Shown piece by piece: positions 8,071 to 15,401 of a stretch of 64,000 nt of DNA. Source of the DNA: VRUE01 sp963753245 (GTDB lineage Bacteria > Actinomycetota > Thermoleophilia > Solirubrobacterales > 70-9). Below the pieces are notes generated by a model. The model did no database searches. It had not been told where the DNA came from and worked only from the letters and a program-made list of their open reading frames with translations. Positions within the stretch are counted from its first letter, which is position 1. The number at the start of each line of letters is the position of its first letter. The DNA lies in contig CAVWBK010000001.1 in assembly GCA_963753245.1 (NCBI GenBank), positions 1-64,000 on the forward strand. The letters run 5' to 3'. The position numbers and the translations under genes were made by a program.

Positions 8071-9683
8071 TCAGGCCAAATTGGACTTGCGCGGGTAGAC
8101 CACCTCGGGATCGGTGAGGACGTTGACTAGGGTCGGCCGTCCGGAGGAGAACGCCTGCTCCAGCGCGGTTCTCAACCGCCCCGGCTCGCGGACCAGAATG
8201 CCATCGCAGCCGAGCGCCTCGACCATCTGCTCATAGCGCGTCTCGGGCCGCAGCTCGGCCGCAACCGAGTATCCGTAGAGGAACTTCATCGGGTGATGCT
8301 CGAGCGCCCAGATGCCATTATTGCCCATCACCCCGACCACGGCGAGCCCGTGACGCGCCATCGTGTCGAACTCGACCCCGGCAAAACCGAAGGCGCCGTC
8401 GCCGAGCAGCAGGCAGACCTGACGCTGCGGATGGGCGAGCTTGGCTCCGATTGCCTGACCGGGCCCGGCTCCCAGACAGCCAAAGGGACCCGGATCCATC
8501 CAGCAGCCGGGCTCATAGGTATCGATGAAGCGCCCGGCGTAGGAGACAAAGTCACCGCCGTCGCCGATCACGATCGCGTCACGGTCGAGCACCTGCGCCA
8601 GCTCGTTATAGACGCGAACCGGGTGCAGCGGGGTGCGCCCGTCTTCGAGCTCAGCCCGCTCGCCCCGGCGCCTCTCGGCCTCGACCCCGCGCAGCCGCTC
8701 ACACCAGGCACGGGTCCGCTTGGGATCGCCCGCCGCGGTCTCGAGAATCGCGCTGAGACTGGCGGCGATGTCACCGACCAGATCCAGCTCGGGTAGGCGG
8801 TTCGCGCTGAGAGCGTTTGGGGCTGGATCAAGGCGCAGGATTCGGGTTGCCTCGCCAAAGCTCTCGCCGAAGCCAAGTCGAAAATCGAGCGGGACACCGA
8901 TGACGAGGGCGACATCGGTGTCCCTTAAGCCGACGCCGCGAGCACGGCTGAAACAGAGCTCGTGGTCGGCGGGTAGGCACCCACGACCGAGGCCGTTGAG
9001 GAAGACTGGGACCCCCATCGCCTCGACGAGCGCGCGCAGCTCGGTCTCCCCCGACCCCAATACAGACCGCTGCCGGCCATCACCACCGGCCGCTCGGCGC
9101 CGGCAAGCAGGGCCGCGGCCTCCTCGACCCCATCGGCGGGCAAACCCGGTATCGCGGGGGGCGGCGTGACCTCGGGGCTCGCCTCGCTGAAGACGACATC
9201 GAGCGGATAGTCAATGAAGGTCGGACCCGAGGGGGCGGCGAGCGCCAGATCGATAGCGGCGGCGGTGCGCGCCGCTATCTGGCCGGGGTCCTTGACCGTC
9301 TCCGCGGACTTGGTGATCGATTCGACCACCGGCAGGTGGTCGAACTCCTGCAGGGAGCCCGAGCCCCAGCGCATCTCGGGGGCGCGGCCGCCGAGCACGC
9401 AGATCGGAGAGCGATTGGCCTGGGCGCCGCTGATCGCGCTGACACCGTTGGTCACCCCGGGTCCGGCGGTGAGCGCCGCGACCCCGACTCGCCGGGTCGC
9501 CTTGGCAAAGCCCTCGGCCGCAAAGACGGCCGACTGCTCGTGGCGCACGTCGACGATCTCGATGCCCTGCTCTTTGCAGCCGTCATAGATTGAGAACAGG
9601 TGTCCGCCGGAGAGCGTGAAGAGGTGGCTCACATCCCGCGAGTTCAGGACCTCCGCGACTATCCGCCCCCCGTGCTCGGCCAT
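8071..9683 (-). pseudogene. TPP-dependent enzyme (acetolactate-synthase family), one apparent frameshift
   Basis: Together the two frames give a full-length protein of about 540 residues with the three domains of the acetolactate synthase/oxalyl-CoA decarboxylase superfamily. The Pyr domain (from the ATG at 9683) has the activating Glu in DVRHEQSAVFAAEGFA and the GPGVTNG loop. The central domain follows, and the C-terminal PP domain has the TPP motif GDGAFGFAG...MGNNGIW. The frame breaks at a run of five Cs, 9048-9052; one extra base would join the halves as YWGRGETELRALVEAMG. Everything else is intact, so this is either a very recent lesion, a programmed slip, or a sequencing error in a homopolymer. 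The exact substrate is unclear: sulfopyruvate, oxalyl-CoA and acetolactate enzymes look alike here. Confidence 0.85.
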
Positions 9684-9733
9684 CAGCAGGCACCATATAT
9701 AGGGCCGGCGCCGCCGGCACCCCCGGCCTTCGA

Positions 9734-9819
9734 TGCCCGGGGCGGGACTCGAACCCGCAAGCCCCCGGAGGGGCAGCGCCTTTTAAGGGCGCCGCTTTTG
9801 CCAGTTTCGCCACCCGGGC
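9734..9819 (-). tRNA. tRNA-Leu (TAA anticodon)
   Basis: An 86-nt class II tRNA. The acceptor stem GCCCGGG pairs with CCCGGGC, A73 is the discriminator, the anticodon loop CTTAAAA sits on a GCGCC/GGCGC stem, and there is a long variable arm. It reads the UUA codon, which should be rare in this GC-rich genome. CCA is not encoded. Confidence 0.93.
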
Positions 9820-9956
9820 AGCGCCGATAGTAACCGCGTCCGGAGGCCCGAGAACTCTAAATCCACGCTAAAAAAGCGCCCGGGGCGCAACTATTCCGCT
9901 GATACGGTGTCAATGATCACAAGAGACCTAGTCAACGCCTTCCCTGGAGATCTAGC

Positions 9957-11471
9957 TTGGAGGCTTCCGCTCTAACACATGCCAGTCAACGCGGCCTACT
10001 AGCCCGCCGCTCTCCGCTGCTCAAACTGCAGGGGGACGAACGCCTAATCGCGATGGTGCGCAACGGTAACGCCGGTGCCTTCGAAACGATCGTCGACCGC
10101 TACCAGGGTCGCCTGCTCGGCTTTTGCCGCCAAATGCTTGGCTCAACCGAGGATGCCGAGGACGTGCTGCAGGAGGTCTTCGTCAACGCCTACCGGGCGA
10201 TGCTCCGCGACCAGCGCGAGATCAATCTGCGGCCCTGGCTTTACCGGATCGCGCGCAACCGCTGCCTCAATCATCTGCGCAAACCGACCGCCGATGCCCA
10301 GGAATCGATGGACATGGTGCCGATGGTCGAGGCCGCCTCAACCGCGGAGAAGGTCCACAACCGCGAGGAGTTCCGCCAGCTGCTCAGCGACGTCAGCAAA
10401 CTTCCCGAGACCCAGCGCTCGGCCCTCCTGCTTCGCGAGATGGACGCCATGTCCTACGAGGAAATCGCGCAAGCAATGGAGACCAGCGTGCCCTCAGTCA
10501 AGTCGCTTTTGGTGCGGGCCCGGATCTCGCTGGCCGAGGCAAGTCAGGCCCGCCAACTCACCTGTGGGGAGGTCCAGCTCGCCCTGGCCGAGGCCGCCGA
10601 GGGGCTGGCCAAGGTGTCGGGGCCGGTGCGCCGCCACGTCCGCGAGTGCGAGGAGTGCTCAGACTTCCGCGCCCAGGTCCGCTCCAACGACAAGGTTTTG
10701 GCGGCGCTCTTCCCGGCCGGGCCTCTGCTGGCCCTGAAGGGCTTCATCGCTTCCAAGCTCGGCTTCGGCGGGGCTTCGGGCGGAGCGGGAGCTGGAGCGG
10801 GGGCAGGCGCCGGCGCAGCCGGGGCGAGTGCCGGCACCGCCGCCAGCGGTGCGGTCGGTAGCGTCGGTGCCGCACTTAGCAGTAGCGGCGCCGCCGGGGG
10901 AATCGGGGCAGTCGGCGGTGCGCTGGGGACCAAGGCGGTTGCCGGAGTTGTCACCGCCGCGGTACTGACCGCCGGTGCGGTCGAGGTCAAGCAGCAGGTT
11001 GCGCCAGCCACACCGACCCCGGTTCGCGCCAGCAAGATCATGCGGGCGTCCACCCATCCAGCGCCGCTGATCGCCCATGCCCGCCCGGTCTACCCCGACC
11101 CGGCTCAGGCCGCCGCCCGGCCGACCGAGCCGACGCCAGCGCCGGCCGTCGCGGCACCCAAAGCTGAACCGAGTGTGGCGGTGCCAGCCGAACCGACGCC
11201 GCCGAGCAAAGAAGAAGCATCGATCCAATCGGCTACGACCGAAACCACAAGCGATGCAAACACGACCAAACCGCCGACCGCGGGCCTGACCGACGCCACC
11301 GCCCAGGCGGGCGCGCCGGCCGCCAGCGGCGGAACCCTGGTGGTGACAGTGGGCAGTGGTACAGCGCCCGCCGAATCGGCGAGCCCACCGCCGCCAGCTC
11401 CACCGCCCAGCGAATCAGTGGCCGAAGACGGCGAAGTGCCGGCCTCGGCGGGGCCCGCGGAAGAACCCTAG
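9957..11471 (+). CDS. ECF sigma factor fused to zinc-finger anti-sigma-like and membrane domains
   Basis: A 504-residue protein. Residues about 28-110 are sigma-70 region 2 (AFETIVDRYQGRLLGFCRQML, EDAEDVLQEVFVNAY, WLYRIARNRCLNHLR). About 140-195 are region 4 (LPETQRSALLLREMDAMSYEEIAQAM...VKSLLVRAR). A ZAS-type zinc finger follows, with a Cys in LTCGEVQ and then H-x3-C-x2-C in RRHVRECEECSDF. Next come a Gly/Ala-rich linker, one hydrophobic segment (VAGVVTAAVLTAGAVEV, about residue 330) and a Pro/Ala/Thr-rich tail. The layout suggests a sigma factor held by its own anti-sigma-like module at the membrane and released by a signal, perhaps proteolysis. The start is TTG at 9957 behind a GGAG site. 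No separate anti-sigma gene adjoins it. Expression control through a fused C-terminal extension is known for some ECF groups. Confidence 0.85.
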   Translation: MEASALTHASQRGLLARRSPLLKLQGDERLIAMVRNGNAGAFETIVDRYQGRLLGFCRQMLGSTEDAEDVLQEVFVNAYRAMLRDQREINLRPWLYRIARNRCLNHLRKPTADAQESMDMVPMVEAASTAEKVHNREEFRQLLSDVSKLPETQRSALLLREMDAMSYEEIAQAMETSVPSVKSLLVRARISLAEASQARQLTCGEVQLALAEAAEGLAKVSGPVRRHVRECEECSDFRAQVRSNDKVLAALFPAGPLLALKGFIASKLGFGGASGGAGAGAGAGAGAAGASAGTAASGAVGSVGAALSSSGAAGGIGAVGGALGTKAVAGVVTAAVLTAGAVEVKQQVAPATPTPVRASKIMRASTHPAPLIAHARPVYPDPAQAAARPTEPTPAPAVAAPKAEPSVAVPAEPTPPSKEEASIQSATTETTSDANTTKPPTAGLTDATAQAGAPAASGGTLVVTVGSGTAPAESASPPPPAPPPSESVAEDGEVPASAGPAEEP

Positions 11472-11540
11472 GTCGCCCGCCCCGCGCACCGCTACGGCGG
11501 CGGCCCGACGGCGAACCGTCTGTGATCGACTCCGGCGCCG

Positions 11541-12254
11541 CTAGGGGCTGTGGGTCTCACCGGGCTCGAGCACGATCACCGACGAGGAGGTCTTCTCCTC
11601 GACCTCGGCCTTGAAGGCTCCCGCGTCGGTCTCGATCGGCGGGAAGGTGTTGTAGTGCATAGGAATCACGGTCGCGGCACCGATCAGCTCGGCGGCGAGG
11701 GCGGCGTCGTAGCGATCCATCGTGTAATGGCCGCCGATCGGCAGCAGTGCCACGTCGATTGGATTGCGCTCCGCGATCAGCTTCATATCCCCGAACAGGC
11801 AGGTATCACCCGCGTGATAGACGGTGAGGCCACCGATGTTGATCACCAGCCCAGCGGCGGTGCCGATCGAGATCCCGTGCTCGGCGCTAAACGGCGCCTC
11901 TTCGGAGCCGGGAATCGTATTCGTATGCCAGGCGGGGACCAGCTTGACCGAGCCCCACTCGAGCTCCACGGTGCCGCCCAGATTCGGATCGCTGACCGCC
12001 TCGGCACCCTGTGACTCGAGCCAGTTGGCGAGCTCGACTATCGCGATGCAGTGCGCGCCGGTGCGCTTTGCGACCGGGACCGCGTCGGCGAGATGATCGG
12101 CGTGGCCGTGGCTGAGCGCGATGTGGGTGGGCTCGACGTCCTCGGCAGTGGCGATCGCCTTCGGGTTGTTGGGTTTTAGGAACGGATCAACCAACAGTCT
12201 CGCCTCACCCTCGATCAACTCGAAACACGAATGGCCGTGAAACTTGATCTCCAT
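11541..12254 (-). CDS. UPF0173 metal-dependent hydrolase
   Basis: A 237-residue metallo-beta-lactamase-fold protein. It opens with MEIKFHGHSCFEL, carries the binuclear-metal motif HGHADH (about residues 50-55), a further metal-binding His in the PAWHTNT segment, the HAGDT motif, and a late His in PMHYNTFP. The length and motifs match the UPF0173 family, whose substrate is not established. It is followed on the same strand by a small gene starting only three bases upstream of it (12257), so they are probably co-transcribed. Confidence 0.9.
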   Translation of the reverse strand: MEIKFHGHSCFELIEGEARLLVDPFLKPNNPKAIATAEDVEPTHIALSHGHADHLADAVPVAKRTGAHCIAIVELANWLESQGAEAVSDPNLGGTVELEWGSVKLVPAWHTNTIPGSEEAPFSAEHGISIGTAAGLVINIGGLTVYHAGDTCLFGDMKLIAERNPIDVALLPIGGHYTMDRYDAALAAELIGAATVIPMHYNTFPPIETDAGAFKAEVEEKTSSSVIVLEPGETHSP

Positions 12255-12256
12255 CG

Positions 12257-12589
12257 CTATCGGTCCTCTCCTTCGGAATCGCCAGAATCTTTCAACTCAT
12301 CGTGTAATGCCCAGCCGACCGCAACGCCAACCATCATCGCCATTCTGGCCTCCTCGGCAAGCAGCGAGCCAACCGCCGCGATTCGCTCGTCGGGATCGGG
12401 AACGGTTGCCGCTTTGAGCGCCTCGGCTCGGTGTGACTCGCCAAACCAGCCACCCTCGGCCAGCGCGGAGACGAGCACCCGCTGCAGGGCTGGCGCGGCC
12501 CTGGAAATGATCCGCTCTGCCTCTGCGAAGCGCTCAGAGTCGGTGAGCCGCTCGATTGCGGCCTCGAGCCGCTGCTCCTGATCAGCCAT
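12257..12589 (-). CDS. Conserved-looking small helical protein (110 aa)
   Basis: I do not recognise the family. The product is almost entirely helical and acidic, with no cysteines, signal peptide or clear membrane span; the segment MAMMVGVAVGWALHDEL is weakly hydrophobic. It ends two bases before the ATG of the UPF0173 hydrolase, which strongly suggests one transcription unit. GC content and codon use match the neighbours, so it is likely a real gene. Confidence 0.65.
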   Translation of the reverse strand: MADQEQRLEAAIERLTDSERFAEAERIISRAAPALQRVLVSALAEGGWFGESHRAEALKAATVPDPDERIAAVGSLLAEEARMAMMVGVAVGWALHDELKDSGDSEGEDR

Positions 12590-12635
12590 CCTCGGAGCCT
12601 AGCCGGGTGCCCGCCGCGAATCGGGGCGCCCTCCC

Positions 12636-13388
12636 TCAAGGGTGGCGCAGCGCCGCCGCGACCAACCCGGCAAGGCCTCCGACGGCACCGCCGATCAGGC
12701 CGGCATAGAAATTTGCGGTCGGATCGAAAAGCGGCAAGAGCAAGAGGACGACGGCGGCGGCGGCGACTCCGATCCGGTCGTACTCCTGATCGATCGCCCC
12801 CTGCGTCTCTGCCCGCCGCATCGTGAACCAGGCGGCGACTGCGCCGAGCGCCATGCCGTTGCCACCGGCGATGACCTCGAAGCCGTTCGGGTCGACGATG
12901 CCGCTCGCGGCCAGCATGCCGAGTGAGCCGCAGGCGAGCAGCAAGAGCGCCATCGCGCCACTGCCGAGCCGGCGCTCGAGTGGGATCGCAAAGATCGCCA
13001 AAGCGACGGCGACGACAAACAGGTAGCCGACATCCAGGTAGGCAAACGGCGCGCTCAGAACCCGCCACCAATCGCCTTCGATCGGCAGGATAAGACCGCC
13101 GAAGCTCTGCAGCGGATCGCCACTTGCCTTCTGGATGAGGAGGAGCAGGGCGGAACCGATGATCACCGCCAGCGTCGCGTAGGGCCGCTCGGCCCGCAGC
13201 CAGCCCCTGCCCCGCAGGCGCTCACCGAACGGACGGCGGCGCGGCTTTGGCTCCAGTCCGTCGCCGCGGCGCTCGAGCTTCGGAGCCCGCTTGCGCAACC
13301 GCGCCCCGCAATAGGGGCACTCGGTGACGTAGGGACTGACCTCCGAGCCGCAGTTCTTGCAGATGACGCTGAGCTCAGTCTCGCTCAT
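12636..13388 (-). CDS. Zinc-ribbon rhomboid-like membrane protein, catalytic residues missing
   Basis: A 250-residue protein. Residues 10-27 form a zinc ribbon (C10, C13, C24, C27) and a basic linker reaches residue 66. Six hydrophobic helices with a rhomboid pattern follow: WWRVLSAPF resembles the WRLLTxxF signature and AGGNGMALGAV the GxSGAxxG active-site loop. The active-site Ser is Asn (N177), the L1 His is Tyr (FAY) and the last-helix His position appears to be Tyr (Y228). It should therefore have the rhomboid fold without protease activity, like iRhoms and derlins. A role in membrane-protein binding or sorting is inference. The ATG at 13388 begins directly before the zinc ribbon. Confidence 0.75.
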   Translation of the reverse strand: MSETELSVICKNCGSEVSPYVTECPYCGARLRKRAPKLERRGDGLEPKPRRRPFGERLRGRGWLRAERPYATLAVIIGSALLLLIQKASGDPLQSFGGLILPIEGDWWRVLSAPFAYLDVGYLFVVAVALAIFAIPLERRLGSGAMALLLLACGSLGMLAASGIVDPNGFEVIAGGNGMALGAVAAWFTMRRAETQGAIDQEYDRIGVAAAAVVLLLLPLFDPTANFYAGLIGGAVGGLAGLVAAALRHP

Positions 13389-13480
13389 GATCAGTCGAGG
13401 ATAACCGCCCGGCCCCGGCCCGCTGCGGGCACCCTCCCGATGGCATACTGCGGGGACACCGATTCTGAGGAGGAAAACGC

Positions 13481-14401
13481 GTGGCTCTCGACACCCTGAC
13501 CGAGCAGAAATCGCTTCTGGCCGAGCTTGCGCCAGGCAAACGGACCCGCCTGCGCCGCCTGCTGTTCGAGTTTGGTCCCGGTAACGGGACCCTGATGCTG
13601 CTCCCGATCGATCAGGGAATCGAGCACGGACCGCGCGATTTCTTCCCCAACCCGGATTCGAAGGACCCCGATTACCAGTTCCGCCTCGCGGCGGAGGCCG
13701 GCTACTCGGCGCTCGCCTGTCAGATCGGCATGGCGAGCAAGTACTACCCGGACTACGCCGGCCGGGTGCCGCTGATCCTCAAGGTCAACGGCAAGACCGA
13801 CCTGCCCTCCTCCGCCCAGGCGTTTTCGAGTTGCAACGCGAGCGTCGAGGACGCGGTTCGGCTCGGCGCCGACGCCGTCGGCTACACCCTCTACGTCGGC
13901 TCCCCGCGCCAGGACCAGGACCTCGCCCAGCTGCGCCAGGTTCGCCAGGATTGCGATCGCTTTGGGATGCCGCTGATCGTCTGGTCCTATCCGCGCGGAG
14001 AAGCGGTCGACGCCAAGGGCGGGCCCAACTCCTTTTATGCGATCGACTACGCGGCGCGAATGGCGATGGAGATGGGCGCCGACGTGGTCAAGCTCAACAT
14101 GCCCAAGATCGATCCCGAGAAGGATAAGTCTGCTCCGGCCCCCTACAACGAGCTGCAACTCACCCAGGAGGAGGCGATCGGGCACTGCGTCGCCTCGGCC
14201 GGGCGTTCCCTCGTCGTCCTCTCGGGGGGCTCCAAGGTCGATGATGAGACCGTCCTTCACCACACCCGCGAGATCATGGGTGCGGGCGGCTCGGGGGTGA
14301 TCTTCGGTCGCAACGTCTGGCAGCGCGAGTGGGGCGAGGCGCTTGAGATCATCGCCCAGATCAAGGAGACATTGCTCGCCAGCGTCAGCCGGGTCCCCTA
14401 G
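13481..14401 (+). CDS. fba: Class I fructose-bisphosphate aldolase (DhnA/LacD-type)
   Basis: A 306-residue TIM-barrel enzyme that cleaves fructose-1,6-bisphosphate through a Schiff base. Signatures include LLPIDQGIEHGPRDF near the N-terminus, the lysine in ADVVKLNMP (Schiff-base Lys, about residue 205), and the phosphate-binding segments LSGGSKVDD and GSGVIFGRNVWQR. The start is GTG at 13481, set by a near-perfect AGGAGGA site seven bases upstream. This archaeal-type class I enzyme occurs in some bacteria in place of class II Fba. It is transcribed apart from eno, which lies 4 kb away on the other strand. A closely related DhnA-family aldolase role cannot be fully excluded. Confidence 0.93.
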   Translation: MALDTLTEQKSLLAELAPGKRTRLRRLLFEFGPGNGTLMLLPIDQGIEHGPRDFFPNPDSKDPDYQFRLAAEAGYSALACQIGMASKYYPDYAGRVPLILKVNGKTDLPSSAQAFSSCNASVEDAVRLGADAVGYTLYVGSPRQDQDLAQLRQVRQDCDRFGMPLIVWSYPRGEAVDAKGGPNSFYAIDYAARMAMEMGADVVKLNMPKIDPEKDKSAPAPYNELQLTQEEAIGHCVASAGRSLVVLSGGSKVDDETVLHHTREIMGAGGSGVIFGRNVWQREWGEALEIIAQIKETLLASVSRVP

Positions 14402-14416
14402 CCAGATCGCGCGGCG

Positions 14417-14435
14417 CCGGCGCGCGGCGCGCCGG
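14417..14435. other. GC-only hairpin downstream of fba
   Basis: A 19-base perfect palindrome with 9-bp arms around a single G. A one-base loop means the real stem must be shorter. It follows the fba stop by 15 bases, so it may help end transcription, but no T-run follows. Confidence 0.4.
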
Positions 14436-14522
14436 GATGTTGTGACTATCGGCACTTCTTGCGTCTGCAAGATCGCTTGCGGCTTTGCTACGGTGCGCCG
14501 CGGCCCCCGCGGCCACCCCCTT

Positions 14523-14762
14523 ATGAAGATGCGACAGAGCATTTCCCAGTTCGAGTCGGCTTTCGAACAGGAGACCTCCCTCGAGCGACGCCGCCGAGAG
14601 CAGCTGCGCCGACGCGCAGTAAACCGCTCGCGGGCGCGACGCATCGAGCGCACCGAGCAGGAGAGCAAGGTGCGCTTCAGCGTGCTGGCCGTCTGTCTCA
14701 CGGTAACCGTCGTCGTGGTGGTCGTCTCGATGTTCGAGGCGCTCGCCTTCCTGATGGCCTAG
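14523..14762 (+). CDS. Small single-span membrane protein (79 aa)
   Basis: The N-terminal 50 residues are strongly charged and predicted helical (SLERRRREQLRRRAVNRSRARR), followed by one transmembrane helix near the C-terminus (FSVLAVCLTVTVVVVVVSMFEALAFL). The inside-positive rule puts the basic part in the cytoplasm. The start is either ATG 14523 or 14529. No family is recognised, but the clean charge-then-helix layout and intergenic position support a real gene. It might be a membrane-tethered nucleic-acid or division-associated protein; this is speculation. Confidence 0.6.
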   Translation: MKMRQSISQFESAFEQETSLERRRREQLRRRAVNRSRARRIERTEQESKVRFSVLAVCLTVTVVVVVVSMFEALAFLMA

Positions 14763-14805
14763 GCGACCTGCGGTCACGACCCTCGTTGAATAGACTCGCC
14801 CGCCG

Positions 14806-15372
14806 ATGGCCAGACGGTCACTAAAGCCACAGCTCAACCAGATCCGCGCCTGGGTGCGTCAGGGTCGCACCGATGCCTGGATCGCGCACCAACTTGAAGT
14901 CAGCACCTCCGAGCTGCGCGAGTTTCGCAAACAGCACGGCTTCACGCCCGACGAGGAGGACGCCGGCTCTCCCGAACTCGACCTGCGCGATGAGATCGAG
15001 GCGGAGATCGAGGCGGCGACAGCCGAGGAGGCAGGCTCTGATGATGAGGAGACAGAGGACGCCGAGGCGGAGGACTCCGAGGACTCCGAGGCCGAGCGCG
15101 GAGCCGATGGTGAGGAGCGGGCTCGTCCGCGGCGCAGGCGCCGCGGACGACGCGGTGGCCGCGGTCGGCGCAAAGAGCTAGAGGCGAGCTTCGACCACGG
15201 TGAGACCGACGGCTATGGCCTCTGGCTCGACCCCTCGGTCAAGGACAACCCGGTCTACACCGAGCACTGGGCCGGCCAGCGCGAGGTGACGGTGCGGATC
15301 GACCCCGATCAGATCGTGATCCGGCGCCCCTCAAGCGCCGCCGAGAGCGCTGACCCCGACAGCGAGGAGTAA
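14806..15372 (+). CDS. Ambipolar acidic/arginine-rich protein with N-terminal HTH-like segment
   Basis: A 188-residue protein in three parts. Residues 1-50 are a helical, helix-turn-helix-like segment (AWVRQGRTDAWIAHQLEVSTSELREFRKQHG). About 51-105 is extremely acidic, and about 106-125 nearly pure Arg/Gly (RRRRRGRRGGRGRR). The C-terminal 60 residues (GYGLWLDPSVKDNPVYTEHWAGQREVTVRIDPDQIVIRR) look folded and beta-rich. The Arg/Gly patch suggests RNA or DNA binding and the acidic block may mask it. I know no family name. Codon use matches the neighbours. It is probably separate from the small membrane protein 43 bp upstream, though read-through is possible. Confidence 0.65.
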   Translation: MARRSLKPQLNQIRAWVRQGRTDAWIAHQLEVSTSELREFRKQHGFTPDEEDAGSPELDLRDEIEAEIEAATAEEAGSDDEETEDAEAEDSEDSEAERGADGEERARPRRRRRGRRGGRGRRKELEASFDHGETDGYGLWLDPSVKDNPVYTEHWAGQREVTVRIDPDQIVIRRPSSAAESADPDSEE

Positions 15373-15401
15373 TTCAGGCCGTCCAGCTCCCGGCGGGGAC
15401 C

